From contig CM030832.1 in NCBI GenBank assembly GCA_018105865.1, positions 12,730,419 to 12,794,418 of the forward strand: a DNA stretch of 64,000 nucleotides, in the 5' to 3' direction. Each line of letters opens with the position of its first letter. The stretch's first letter is position 1. Source of the DNA: Metaphire vulgaris. Its lineage: Eukaryota; Annelida; Clitellata; Crassiclitellata; Megascolecidae. The notes beneath the pieces are model-generated. The model saw nothing but the letters and a program-made list of their open reading frames with translations, did not search any database and had not been told where the DNA came from. This document shows, in pieces, positions 29,664 to 41,460 of the stretch. Made by a program: the position numbers and the translations under genes.

Positions 29664-30461
29664 CACTAGGCGCAAGCACATTCCGACACCAATTTTGAAG
29701 ACACGTCAGCAAAAAATCAGTCCGGAATTTCTGCCTTACCAGCCTTACAGCGTGCACACGACTTAAGGACTTAAGGCTCAGATCAGCACATCTTCAACGT
29801 CGAATAAGCTTAGTACAATTTTAACCTATAGCACAACTTCTTGAAGTTCGAAGTCTTCGAAATGCAAGTGCCATCGAGTATGGCGCTAATAGGCCATAGT
29901 ACGAGATTTCAATCAAATGCAGGAAACGGCATGCCACTGTTAAATAAAATACCTATGCAGTCACTTTATACCATACCCAAAAATCCACCAAACCAGCAAA
30001 TCAATTAAGAACGCGTGCAAAAATGCGTATAAATGAGCCTTACATTTTCGCAGTTTGTATCTTATTGCATTTTCTCTCTCAAAGACCAACTTTCCATGAA
30101 GTCCATGAACTCACTTTAATCAGCTAGTGCAGACCAGTTTTCATTTTCGTCACCCATAAAGAATGCATCCGTGAAGCTGAACAGAACCAACAAAAATCTA
30201 CGACGTACGTGGCACAAATTGAAAAGAGCAGATTAGGTTCATGATAGGCGTACAATATTTGAAATGCTTAGTCAACCGATAGCCGATAGATATCTTAATT
30301 ACCTATTAAACTACTCGGTCAATACAGGAACGTATGCCTGCACATGCCTATAGATGGACTGATAACATCATGCAACGGACTGGAAAGACAATGGAAATGG
30401 CGATCCGAATGACAGATAACAGAAAACAATGAAGCAAGCTCATTCGTGTCTACCCTCGTAG

Positions 30462-30646
30462 CAGTGGCGGCTCCACAGGGGGGCCCGGAAGGGCCCGTGC
30501 CCCCCGTATTGAGTGCCTGCCCCTGATGGCCCTCCTGTTGGGACCCTATACTTAATACTACATACCTAACAACAAATGGTTGGCCCCATGATTAGAAGTT
30601 GTCACCCCAACGGCCCCCCACTTGCCAAATCCTGGGGCCGCCACTG
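30462..30646. mobile_element. 185-bp hAT-like MITE
   Basis: Ends CAGTGGCGGCTCCA and TGGGGCCGCCACTG. Flanks CCTCGTAG / CATCGTAG match 7 of 8. A truncated sister copy starts at 40158. Confidence 0.8.
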
Positions 30647-31487
30647 CATCGTAGCGAGTATGGTTGAAGACAAAATGCCTACACATTACCTTCTATATGG
30701 CCTATTTTATGTATACATATATCACAGTATGAACCACCTGATCGCAGATGGCAGGCCTAATTAATTCCGATCCTGTGTCGGTGGAGAGCATCCTACCTCA
30801 AATACAGTATCCACATATAGGCCTATGCGTCTAACTCTATAAAATTAGCATTCCTCCAAAATCCGGGTTCTAAACTGCTCCCCAACAGGGACGTCATTTG
30901 GAGGGGCCGGGGGCCTTTGTCCCTGATTTTTAGGGGACAATCTTTTCGCGAATTTTGTGTTTTAACTTTTAAATTCATTGTGTTCTCAGTTGTTTTATAA
31001 TTGTATTACCATTTTATAAATTTATTACAATTTATTACAATACACTGGCATGTACTATGCAGTATCGTATGTAGCATGTAGGCCCCTACTATATGGACAA
31101 AACCAATTTGCATATACTTGCTAGGTATTTTAAAAAATACTGCCTGCCTTGCACTTGCAGTCGAAAGTCTTGTCACCCTGGAAAACAATGAAATGACGGC
31201 TCACATGGCCGACTTATGGCGAACCCAACTTCCGAACTACTTAAGCTACAGCCGCCTACAGTATATAGGCCTACACGACTCATTAGACATCGATACCTGC
31301 AATTATTGACTGGATTCCATTTACACAAGATAATTATAAATATGCATAGCCTATACGAGTTCATGCGGAATGCAGCGGAATCGACGAGTTGTTATATTGG
31401 AACCTCCATCTCTCACAATTACAACTGGGAGACTATGAGAGGGAGGGAGATGTGCTGTCGTTGTACCTAGGTAGGTCCAACTAAACG

Positions 31488-31737
31488 CAGTGGCGCAGCG
31501 TGGGGGCCACGGAAGCAGTTGCGAAATTCTTTGGGGGCCAAAAATCCAAGTGAAAATTTAAAAGCAAGTAATAATAAATCATAAAATAGGCGGACATATG
31601 TCATTCAGAAGGAAGGAATGTGGGAATACGATACGAGGACCTTTTTGCTTGTCAAGGCATTATGGTTACTATGAGTAAGAGGCGCATTCTCTCTTCCTCC
31701 CCTCCCCCGGGCGCTTGAAGCCCACGCTACGCCACTG
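31488..31737. mobile_element. 250-bp hAT-like MITE
   Basis: Ends CAGTGGCGCAGCGTGGG and CCCACGCTACGCCACTG. Flanks ACTAAACG / AATAAACG match 7 of 8. It includes one dispersed motif copy (GGACCTTTTTGCTTGTCAAG, 31637-31656). Confidence 0.8.
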
Positions 31738-32643
31738 AATAAACGCTTGTTCTGACCGAAGCATTGGAATTTTGGTAAGGATTATAAATCACTTTGGATG
31801 AAACTCATCTTCTAAAATAGGTCCAAATTTTATTCTTTACGAGCGTCAATGAGCAAAAGATTGTCAGTTAGAATAGTGTAATTATTCTCTTGCTCCATCA
31901 GAAACTATCCCAATTCGGAGGCATCATGCGTCGTGAAAAGTGTTGCGCAGTAGGCCTACTAGGCTATAGGTCGTGTCGTACGCAATGATTATGTAACCAG
32001 TATTCTGCTAAAATACTCCGACAGCTAATAATGAAATGTGTACCATACGACATACTTAGCTAGCAAAAGAACAAGAGGACAAAGGTCCCAAGGCGTTCAA
32101 ACATCGATCTTTAAATACCGAACCACACGGTACACTGTACGTCATGTCACAGGCCAAGAATGTTGTTAATGTGACCTTTGCAGGTTGGACCGAACAAAGC
32201 GATTTCGCTGTTTGCTCATCGAAACTCGAGTGATTTAGTCGGCAGAACTAAATCGATTACAATTCGAAACGACAGTCAGCCTTTTCTCAGGAACTGTTTT
32301 CCATCAGCTCTCGGTTCTTCCCAAAGAACCCTGACCTTTCACATTGAAAGAGGACCTCCAAGCAATCAGTTACGCTTTGAACACAAGATACCAAACACCA
32401 CGCACAACATGCAGCGATACATTCAGAGTCTCCGATAATCATAGGTTCAAATATCATTTTCTCACAGGTTAACAGCAGCTAACAATGGTTTGACCATCAG
32501 CTGCCGAATGATAGCCTGTACAATAGCTTTAGTACAACTTTTTACTTTAGGGTCTACTGTACAATAAATTGTCAAGTGGGGGAAAGCCGTTACATTTACA
32601 AGCAACCATTTGTTGTTTTTACTTTAGGGTCGATCCATATACA
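31738..32643. other. Intergenic, no gene seen
   Basis: An open frame at 32178-32438 (plus) follows an AG but resembles no family I know. Nothing else supported. Confidence 0.35.
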
Positions 32644-32931
32644 CAGTGGCGTCATTTCACACTTTTCTTGGGGGGGGGCGAGAAATTTTTTTGCAATTTT
32701 TTTGCGATTTTTCGACCTGACAAGTTTGAGTTTCCAAAAAAGTTGACGACCTTTTTTTGCTTGTCAGTCCTTTTTACGATTAGTTACTTCAGATTTTGCT
32801 CGACATCAAGCACATAACACAAACATGCCCCCCAATTCCAAATGACGTCCCTGTTTTTTGCACATTAATACATTAGAAATTAATATTTTCATTTCCTTGG
32901 GGGGCCGTGCCCCCCCCAAATGACGCCTCTG
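32644..32931. mobile_element. 288-bp hAT-like MITE with perfect 8-bp TSD
   Basis: Ends CAGTGGCGTCATTT and AAATGACGCCTCTG. Flanked by identical CATATACA (32636-32643, 32932-32939). It includes one dispersed motif copy (GACGACCTTTTTTTGCTTGTC, 32745-32765). Confidence 0.85.
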
Positions 32932-33056
32932 CATATACATAGTATTTACGCACTGAAGGAGGAGGATTGGATTTTTTGAGTATGTAGGCCTAGGGTGTGT
33001 GCAACGGTGGAGGGGGGCTAAAAATGCCCTTTTTGCGTACACAGCCTACTACAGTA

Positions 33057-33429
33057 CAGTATTTATTCTAGCCACCTTGACATGGGGGGTTTGAAACGTT
33101 TGGGGGAAGGTTTGTCTCCCAAAAAAGCTCGACAAGCAAAAAAAGGTCACATGCATACTTTTTTCCTTCCTGGACATATGGCGACAAGCAAAAAAAGTCA
33201 TCAACATCCTTCCTTATGTTCATATCCTTCTTGTCCTTCTCCAATACTTTCTCTGACAAGCAAACTAAAGGTTCATCCTTATATTTTTCCCCTCTCCGAA
33301 AATAAAAACCCCCTCTCGTCGCGCTTTTGAGGGGGGATTTCCATCCCCAATGCAACATATAGAAATTTTTGGGGAATTTTTAAACTTTGGGAGGGAAATT
33401 CCCCCTAAGAAGGCCTAGAATAAGCACTG
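33057..33429. mobile_element. MITE of the CAGTGTTTATTCTAG family
   Basis: Left end CAGTATTTATTCTAGCCACC and right end GGCCTAGAATAAGCACTG, as in the element at 5670-6037 (which also has CTAGCCACCTTGACAT). Target duplication not clear. Three dispersed motif copies in the minus sense (33131, 33182, 33254). Confidence 0.65.
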
Positions 33430-33648
33430 GCCTATGGTCTATGGGTGAGCCCTTATTGACTAGTCAATCCAACGTGGACTCGGAAATCATTAAAGAAGTC
33501 CATACTATTAAAGTAAACAGATTACAGTAGTCATGATCATAAATGACTGCACAGTACTTCTGGTTCTGGCCAATAGATTAGTCTCTATTCTTCATTTCAC
33601 ACAAGACACAAAGATTTCCACAACCAATAAAAAAACTCAGTACATTAT

Positions 33649-33812
33649 TCAATGCATATTCAATGCATGTAATAAATTATGTACTGGAAGATGTTCTCCG
33701 TCTACGATCTCACTGTATTCATCTGCAATGTTAACTGCAGCCTCACAAATATGTTTAGCAGTCGAACTATGTGGCATGTTGCCTCTGTTGCTATAAATTC
33801 TCCAGTCATTTC
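33649..33812 (-). other. Unassigned open frame after a good acceptor
   Basis: On the minus strand, tagctgcag is followed by 53 open codons beginning NDWRIYSNRGNMPHSSTAKH and ending in a TGA. I do not recognise it. It could be a chance frame, a transposon piece, or an exon of an unknown gene. Confidence 0.15.
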
Positions 33813-34161
33813 CTGCAGCTATCACACTTCAACAGATCATTTGTCCCCAGACACAGTGGATCACTTTAGATAGAGTTGAAACCATGAGAACTAAATACTC
33901 TTAGGGCAGGCAGTGGAGGAGGAGGAGAAGGAGGAGGAGGAAGACGGGAGGAGGTGGACTTCAAGATGAAACCATCAGAGACATCTGGGTTCATAAAGGC
34001 GCTGGCCTACAATAAATAAATAATAAAATTTTTAATTTAAATACTTGCAGTTTACTAATTTAAACTTTCAATTGATTTGCCAAACTACCAATAACTTTCA
34101 CTTTACTTTGTATTTTGGAACCCTTTTGAAAAATTAGTAGGCCTATTCTCAAACTTTAAGG

Positions 34162-34568
34162 CAGTGATGGGCACAAATTTTTATTCGAGGGCCGCAAAAG
34201 TGTCTGCGATGAAAGCCGAGGGCCGCACACATTTTTTCGGCATTTAGAAGTAAATTTTTAAGTAGTTTCCAAAATGACTTTAACACAACGTATTATATAC
34301 TGTGCAATGTAAGTAATTATAATTGATAAGCCAAGACTGTCAAGTCGAAGAAAAGTTAGTAAATATTAACAGCATTATTTCTAGTTAATGATCAAGTACC
34401 AATGTGTAAATCCGATTTGAATGCTGAATTTTCCATTAAGGTGTTATCAGATGTTTCATATGTTTTAGAGGGCCGCACATTATTGTAGTACCTCTCGATG
34501 TCGGGGGGCCGCACAAAATGGCTTCGAGGGCCGCATGTGGCCCGCGGGCCGCACTTTGCCCATCCCTG
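34162..34568. mobile_element. 407-bp hAT-like MITE
   Basis: Ends CAGTGATGGGCACAA and TTTGCCCATCCCTG. Flanks CTTTAAGG / CTTTAAGA match 7 of 8. GGGCCGCA words repeat in both subterminal regions, a typical arrangement for transposase binding in hAT elements. Confidence 0.8.
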
Positions 34569-35245
34569 CTTTAAGAAATACAAACACTTGAAACTTTAAC
34601 ATTTTGCTCAGCTTGTACCCGGTAGTGTTGTGCAATAATGTTAAGTGACAAAAATAGAAGTCAAATCAGTTTATGATGTTCATAAAAATTCCCAAATCTG
34701 ATTGTTGAGCCCTCTTTACTCTGTTCACACAAGTTCATTACTGATAGCGAGTTGGGCATTCATAGTCAAACCAGTTCCTATTGTTTGATGGTTGGTACAT
34801 TAGAAATGCAGACAAATTTAAATTTTGACAGTGCACCGGGTTGTCATCACATCTGTGACCCAGAAAAAACATGCTAAATAAGGTTAACTTTGATTTAAAC
34901 ACACATGGGCATCCATATTTGGGCAGACCTCAGCACTGTCATGGTTAATAAAAGGCCTGGATCAAGTCATTAACTCCAGGCTGACATATTGAAATTGACC
35001 AATCTCTGCAGCATATTTCATATGAACACATATCAGCAGAGATTGGACAGGAACCAGAGGGGCTAATGTTCAGGTCTCTTGTTGAGGATGGCAGTGCTAT
35101 GGTTGCACTTAATCTGGCAATCATACACTACTCCCTCCCCCATTCTCTGTATGGGGAAGAGAGTGTATACTGTATAGACACCATAAATGGAATTAGCTTT
35201 AGACTTTTTCTGCCTCAGTTTAAGTGCCATTCAGATAAAAAAAAA

Positions 35246-35451
35246 TTACCGAAGAAATCTGACAATGGCAACTATGGCAAAAATTATTTCCAAGCCAATG
35301 AAGACAATCTGGATTGAAGAGAGGATGACATCAGCACGCAATACATAAGTTTCCCATAACAGGAAATACAGTGCACCGAAAAGAGATGGCACTGAGAAAA
35401 CAAGAGATAGAATGACTGCAACTTTGTTTTCTGTCAGATTGCCCTTATGAC
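35246..35451 (-). CDS. TMEM80-like last exon and stop
   Basis: Acceptor cttcttgcag; reads (G)HKGNLTENKVAVILSLVFSV, FLLWETYVLRADVILSS and IGLEIIFAIVAIVRFLR, then TAA (35248-35246); 206 nt. Two hydrophobic segments. Confidence 0.78.
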
Positions 35452-36293
35452 CTGCAAGAAGAATGACAAAAATAAACTCAGACAGCGAAGCACTCTAAAC
35501 CTACGCAGAAATCAGAGACAGAAATAAACAAGCAACATGCAAACATCTGTGTTTTCACACAGTTCATTAATTCAACAGTGTCCAGACACAAGTCCAATCT
35601 TTCTTTCACATCAATGATACAAAACAATGCTATGTGAAAATCAAGAATATTTATCTGACAGAACATCTTCAGTGAACAGCAAGAGAGCTCTACCTAAAAA
35701 CAGCCGAACAAACTCCAATCCTGCCAGTATGAAGACAAGGATGATCTCTGCAGCCAAAACATCTCTTGCATACGTAAATGATAAATCTGTCGGAAAATGC
35801 AAAATAACCAAATGCATTTTCTAACTGGTCAGGTTTTTCTGTAGCATTCGCTTGCCAAATAGCATTAGATACTTACTGCACAAATATTGCATACTATATA
35901 TGCATACTACATATACATGTACTATGGATAAGTAAACAGCCAAATATACCATTTAATAAAATGCTTTATTCTTGGCATAGGCTAGAAAGCAACAGATATG
36001 AAAATATAATCTGTCATGCCTGCAAGATGAGTTCATATGCATCATTATGCAATATCAGGAAAAACTATGTAAAATTGAAATAAATAACTTAAACAATTTC
36101 ATTTCTGAAATAACTCATTACTGTGATTATAAGAGTTGAGAGTAAGGTGCTTGGTAAATCTTTCATATAAATTCTACATATTTAACAATATTAGCAGACC
36201 TTTATAAATGAACAAAGCCATTTCGAAGAGGACAAAGACAACAAAGTACCATGGATTAATCACAAGCAGTATATGATAAGGCAGCAAGGCTCG
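35246..36293 (-). CDS. TMEM216/TMEM80-family membrane protein (three exons found)
   Basis: Family members sit in the ciliary transition zone membrane (TMEM216 is in the MKS/JBTS module). Exons 36293-36200, 35786-35694 and 35451-35246 join in phase (0/1/1) to give 130 codons and a TAA. Visible marks: LLPYHILLVINPWYF, FEMALFIYK, AGLEFVRLFLGHKGNLTENK, FLLWETYVLRADVIL and IGLEIIFAIVAI; four hydrophobic segments, as in the family. The LRLFLG-x-KGNLTE and YVLRADV words favour TMEM80 over TMEM216. The first exon (start codon and a few residues) was not identified, so the entry is 5'-incomplete. It is transcribed toward the cyclin D side, on the same strand as SMARCAD1. Confidence 0.75.
35694..35786 (-). 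CDS. TMEM80-like exon (second membrane segment)
   Basis: Acceptor ttttccgacag; reads LSFTYARDVLAAEIILVFIL then AGLEFVRLFL; donor TTAG|GTAGAG, 93 nt. The distance from FIYK to LFLG equals that in human TMEM80. Confidence 0.75.
   Translation of the reverse strand: MYHLRMQEMFWLQRSSLSSYWQDWSLFGCF
36200..36293 (-). CDS. TMEM80-like exon (first membrane segment)
   Basis: Acceptor ttttttttag (36303-36294) and donor AAAG|GTCTGC. Reads RALLPYHILLVINPWYFVVF then VLFEMALFIYK; 94 nt, starts in phase 0, ends in phase 1. It contains the family N-x-WY and FIYK words. Confidence 0.75.
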
Positions 36294-37027
36294 CTAAAAA
36301 AAACCAGCTAAGGACGCAGACACAAGATGGTAGAATGATAATTACTTTATCTATCCTAATTATACTCATTAGAGTGAACACAGACTGATGTTGAACCTCC
36401 CCATTACCACTCCTCTTAATGCTGCATCCAATTATTCAAGAAGGCAGAGCAAAGGGAATGGGCTTGGCAGACTATTCTCAGATCAAAATTTTCCCACCAC
36501 TAATGAAGGGCTTGATCTTTACAAGTATTCCAATTGAAGTGTATGCCAGTGTATGCCACACAAGTTTTAACATACAGTACCTTGGAATGTGATATTAAGT
36601 GTTTTACAACAACCAACTGAAATTCTCTGTTCTTGTGATCTCAAAATTGATAATGTACATATTGTTTGTTTATTGTTTATTTTGCATTGGCACATCACAT
36701 TCTAGTATTGACATAGATTTGCATTACTAGTAAGTAGGCTAAATGTTTTGACAATCTATGCATCTTGAATATCTTTAACATAGTAACTAGAAAGATGCTT
36801 GTTTCTGTTTCGCAGTGCAGGATAATACTAATCAATACCTATACCTAATACCCAATCATTGAATTCATGCTGAACAACATTTCAATGACTGTACATACGC
36901 CACCTAGCCAAGCTCTGCGCCACGTAATAATTATCGTTAAAATCAAACTGTGACCATTTGTGACGGTGTACACGTATTTTTGTGTACGTTAAAATGTACG
37001 TTAAAACTGCGCAACTACCTCAGGCTG

Positions 37028-37136
37028 CGAACAATTGTTACCAATAGCAACGTCGTCGCATGCCCACCCCTCTGATGCTGCAATGCTCGACTAAACCGGT
37101 TCTACGAACAATTGTTACCAATAGCAACGTCGTCTT
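37028..37136. promoter_or_regulatory. Tandem RFX X-box motifs upstream of the TMEM80-like gene
   Basis: GTTACCAATAGCAAC occurs at 37037-37051 and 37114-37128, inside a duplicated segment (37028-37059 and 37105-37136). Each copy fits the X-box consensus GTNRCC-N(0-3)-RGYAAC exactly (GTTACC, AAT, AGCAAC). RFX factors drive ciliary genes in animals, and the TMEM80-like gene starts within about 1 kb downstream on the minus strand. Each also contains a CCAAT box. Confidence 0.6.
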
Positions 37137-37199
37137 CGAACATCGTCCACCAACGCATCGCGCGACGTAGGACTAAACGGTCTGAACCGTCTACCAATA

Positions 37200-38090
37200 G
37201 TCAACCAATCAGAACGCTTGAAGGTAACAGACAGAGAGACATACAGATAAGAATCTTAATATTATAGATGTACCATATCTCTAACATTTTTATATAGATG
37301 CATGCAATGTTTATATATTCTGACTGTCATTTCATACTTATAATTATCCAAATAAGATAATGCATACACTCATAAAACTTATAAAATTAGTATATTTAAG
37401 ACCTGAATGAAGATGACAGTCATATCACTAACTATAAAGCCTAGGAAAGAAGTTTTAAAGCCATATGGGTTGGTATGGATTCAGAGTAGACAAATGTTCA
37501 AGCAACTTAAAGTAAACACAGCATATTTTTAAATACAATAAGCTCAAACAAAGACATCAACATTTTCTTTCAAAGTCATCTGCAGAAAGAGCACAGACTC
37601 TTAGTAATCCTCAAAAATCCCCAACTCAGACTAAAATCATCCACCACAGCTAAAGAAACACATCCTAATGAAAGCAAATGACAATATGGAAAGGATACAG
37701 AAGGTCGTCCACTTCCTAAAATAAAAACAACAAATGGTTTTAAAAATCACATAAATTGTCATTCATCTGGACACAATCTCATTTTTTCTCTCAAAATAAT
37801 CATTAAAGACTCTGTGACCTCTATAGTAGTACAATTTTATTTCACTATGCAGAATTATGGTCTAGATATAGTTGATTTTAAATAGTTTGAGCAATTTCAA
37901 AAAATAAAACACAGCTGAACTAGCGGCCAGGCACATATCCGACAAAATCACGTATATGCACCAGGCACACAATATTCAGCAGACTAGCAAAATTTAAAAA
38001 TATCACATTAACAATGATTTGCATCTTGCATTATCCTTTACTATTATGGATCAAACCATATACAGAAGTGTCTTGACAGCAATCTGGTAA
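37200..38090. other. Intergenic, no gene seen
   Basis: AT-rich sequence without recognised exon or element. Confidence 0.4.
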
Positions 38091-38512
38091 GAGGCTGTCC
38101 ATTAATTATGTCAACAATTTTTGGGCAATTTTTGACCCCCTCCCCCTTGTCAACAACTGTCAACTTTCACTTACCCTCCCCCCCCATAATTACGTCAGAA
38201 ACTTTTGACCACTCCCCAAGATCAACGACAGGTCCCAATAACAAGGTTATTATTTTTTGTGGTGATGACCATTTTTTCCCTTTTTTGCTCATCGAATGTC
38301 AAAATGTGGTGGTGATGACCTTTTTTGCCATGCTTTTTTCCATTTTTGCCATGCTTTTTCCATTGTAATAAGTAGTATTACATAAAATTTCCTATTTTTT
38401 GATTATTTGTAAAAAGTGAAATTGTTGACGTCAACTTCTCTTGACCCCCCTGTCAACAACTGTCAAACTTTTTCAAACCCCTAAATTGTTGACGTAATTA
38501 ATGGACAGCCCC
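38091..38512. mobile_element. 422-bp Harbinger-like MITE
   Basis: Ends GAGGCTGTCCATTAATTATG and the inverted GTAATTAATGGACAGCCCC (28-bp inverted repeat with few mismatches). Flanked by TAA on each side (38088-38090, 38513-38515). Two degenerate dispersed motif copies (38263-38290, 38312-38330). Confidence 0.75.
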
Positions 38513-38672
38513 TAAAGCGTCAGCCTGCCTTGATGATCAGTTGACCCAGTTTCGATTCCCAGGTTTTGAAGTGTCCACCGGCGCTGAATGAACCTTAACA
38601 TGGTCTGCTCAGCGCTTTACTCTGATGACTAACGCATCAAAAATAAGGCGCTATATAAATTGGGGATTCTTT
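38513..38672 (+). mobile_element. tRNA-derived SINE with CGCTATATAAAT tail
   Basis: B-box-like GTTTCGATTCCC near 38552, a body, and a 3' end AAGGCGCTATATAAATTGGGG followed by poly-T. The tail is of the type shared with L2/CR1 LINEs. The A box is poor. Confidence 0.45.
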
Positions 38673-39004
38673 TTTTAGAAACAACGCGAGCTGGAAAGTG
38701 TTTCTGAGAATCCGTCCAAATCAATCCACTGACACAAATTCTCTTTTCGTTAAATTGTCTGCAAAATATCATTCGACGGTTAGCCATCTAAACTATTACA
38801 AAACAAATTTTCTTTAAAATAATCAGTAGTTAAAAATAATTTAGATTTAATCTAAAACCAACCGGAAGTCGCCATTTTTAGGAATGCAAACCGTTACCAA
38901 GCAACTGCTGAGGCCACAGATATATTAAACACAGATTTATAACGATTGGATTTTCTTTCAAGAATGGTTTGCATTTCTCGTAGTCTTAGGCTAGTGATAA
39001 ATTT

Positions 39005-40157
39005 TAGAGCTGGGTCGATTACGATTATTTTTTCCGATTACGATTACGATTATTTTGAATTATTTTTCACAATTACGATTTCGATTACGATTACGGTTTT
39101 TTATATAATCGCGATTTCGATTTCGATTATTTCACAGTACCTTTAGAAACTGTCTTTCCCGCCATATTTTACAGTATTCGGCAATCCTCTGTGTATCGAT
39201 GTTCAGTTGGTCTTCAACAGGGATATTTCTACACCCCTAACACCCCAACACCCAATTTGAGGTCGACACCCTAAAATTTGGTAATGTGACAATGGTATGC
39301 ATACAGAATGCATATTGATTAGCCCTGAACACCTCCAAACAGGCCCATTCAGAGAGGAGCCAGGAGGGCCATTCGGCCCGGACCTCCATCATTTGGGGGC
39401 CTCCCTTTGTTTCCTTGTCTAGAATTCTGGGAGAGCAAGAAAGCTAGATAGCTACTACTAGCTAGAAGGGGCCTCAAAATTTGGTGATGACCTTTTTTGC
39501 TTGTTGACAATTTTGGGATTTTGGGAAAGCTAGGAAGGTATTCTGCGGTCCTCAAAATTGGTGGTGACGTTTTTTTCGCTTGTCAAAATTTTAATTCTTG
39601 GGAAGGCTAGAAGAGGCCTCGAAATTCCAACTGGCCTGGGTCTCCTTCAGCTTCTGAAGGGGCCTGTCCCCAAATGGAGAAATACACCCCACAACTTTTA
39701 TCCTCGAATGACTTTTTTGCGTGTCAGACTTTGTGAGTCTCTATAACGTTTTTTGCTTGTCAGACTTTTTCGGTAGAGACCTCCAAATTTCGACACCCCC
39801 AGATTTTTCCGACACCCCCAAATTCACAATCCTACAATCCTAGAAATAAACACCTCCAGATTTTTCCGACACCCCACCCCAATTCACAATCCTAGAAATA
39901 ACCCTGGTCTTCAATCTCCTTAAAGGATCGAGCCTGGGTGGCAAGACCGATATCGTCAGCGTATCCAAACTTCCTACTGATGGTATCAGGTTAAGTCGTT
40001 TGTAGGCCTATAAGCCTACAAATTGAATAACATAGGTGCTAGAACTGAACACTGTGTTAGACCGTTTCGCTGACGTCTCCAGGAGCTGACATCTTCTCCA
40101 AGTGAACTCAGAACCGTCTCTCAGAGATGAGCAATTCCACAAGTTGACAGAACCAGG
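39005..40157 (-). mobile_element. Second, truncated copy of the composite hAT element
   Basis: Inverted relative to 62211-63774: left TIR TAGAGCTGGGTCGATTACG, the inner MITE 39218-39906 with its GTCTTCAA duplications, and the RT fragment (minus strand). It then ends abruptly at 40157, where a CAGTGGCGG MITE begins. Confidence 0.75.
39218..39906. mobile_element. Inner MITE (CAGGGTTATTT family) of the composite copy
   Basis: Ends CAGGGATATTTCTACACCCC and TCCTAGAAATAACCCTG. Flanked by identical GTCTTCAA (39210-39217, 39907-39914). Carries at least four dispersed motif copies (39486, 39566, 39705, 39750). Confidence 0.8.
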
Positions 40158-40270
40158 GCAGTGGCGGCTCCACCGGGGGGCCAGAGGGCCCGTGCCCCCT
40201 ATTGAGTGCCTGGCCCCCCAGTGGCCCCCTCAGTTGGGACCCTATACTTAATGCTACATACTAGAGCAGG
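40158..40270. mobile_element. Truncated hAT-like MITE
   Basis: Starts CAGTGGCGGCTCCACC and follows the element at 30462-30646 until about CTACATA, then diverges; the right end is missing. Confidence 0.6.
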
Positions 40271-40910
40271 GCCCTCTCATGACATGTTTAGCATCCATTT
40301 CATGCTACACTCTCATTCAGGACTGGAAAAACTCAAGTTTTTAAAAAAGAAATGTAGTTTTTTAGTATTTTAAGTTTTAATTTTTGGCATATCAACATCC
40401 ATCTCTGTATTTTGTCACATTTCAGCACCCATAAACCAGCTGCTGTCTGCTGAGAGTAAGAAACTTGAAAGACATTATAGAAGAGTTTTCCATATTTCTA
40501 TTTATGGAACAAAATACCCAAAGTGCATAAAATTTTACTTCTTGATGAAATCACATTTTCCAGCCCTAGTCACATTTGATAGTTTGTCTTGCCAACTGAT
40601 TCTTAGTAAACATTCAGTGATTATTCAAATCAACCATAATCAGAGAAAACCATTGGAATCTGCAATGATTTAATATTCTTTTCTCATTTCCAGGGTCAAG
40701 ATGATTTTACCCGGTCTCACTTTGGTTCTTGAGTTTGAACATAATTAAAAACTATTTATTGTACAGACCCATATTTTTGATTTGTCACCAATTTTTAATT
40801 TAGTAATTATTAATTTCTGAACACTTTCATAATTGGAATTGCATTTTATATTGCACAGTGTAAAAGTGGTTAACAAAGCTGTGGCAGTAGATATTAATAC
40901 CAGGAGTGTA
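40271..40910. other. Intergenic, no gene seen
   Basis: AT-rich, no recognised feature. Confidence 0.4.
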
Positions 40911-41047
40911 GCCAGGAATTTGATTTGGGGAGGTATAATGTGATTTGGGGGACGGGGTATAAATCATAAAAAACACATTAAAATTTTTAAGGTAGTCTGA
41001 TTTTTGGGGTATATATACCGATATACCCCCACGTCGCTACGCCCCTG
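40911..41047. mobile_element. 137-bp hAT-like MITE
   Basis: Ends CAGGAGTGTAGCCAGG and GTCGCTACGCCCCTG, same family as 12816-12998. Flanks ATTAATAC / AATAATAA match only 6 of 8. Confidence 0.65.
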
Positions 41048-41049
41048 AA

Positions 41050-41460
41050 TAATAACTATGCACTTCTACAGCACCATTTCTAAAACCCAAGGATATCAAT
41101 CGATGCTACTTCAAATCCAGCTGCAAAAGATCAGGTCATTCCAGAGATCAGTCAGTGGGAAACAGCAAGACAGACTATGGAGGAAATACTAATTGGAAGA
41201 GAAGTATTTTAAGCCTAGATCTGAAAATACCCAGTTTCTTGGTAGATCTGATAACCAGAGGCAGAGAGTTCCAGAATTTTGGTCTAGAAACAGAAAAGCT
41301 CTCTTACCAATTTCAGTGTTTGTTCTAGGTAGGCCTACTTTTAACAAAGATGTACAACTATAGGATCTAACTTTAACTGAATCCATTTCCCAGACTAGAA
41401 TTTCTGACTGTGTCAATAAGTGTGAATCAAACACTGATGAATCCAACTTCCAAGATAGTA
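41050..41460. repeat. Dispersed repeat, likely LINE 3' region
   Basis: Shares CTTCTA.GCACCAT, TCATTCCAGAGATCAGTCAG and GAAGTATTTTAAGCCT-type words with 63783-64000 and with 55740-55830, which continues into L2-like RT. Probably the 3' part of that LINE family. Confidence 0.55.

Noticed and set aside
35066..35317. Plus-strand ORF of 83 codons over the TMEM80-like last exon
   Set aside because: Antisense to a better supported exon and without recognised similarity.
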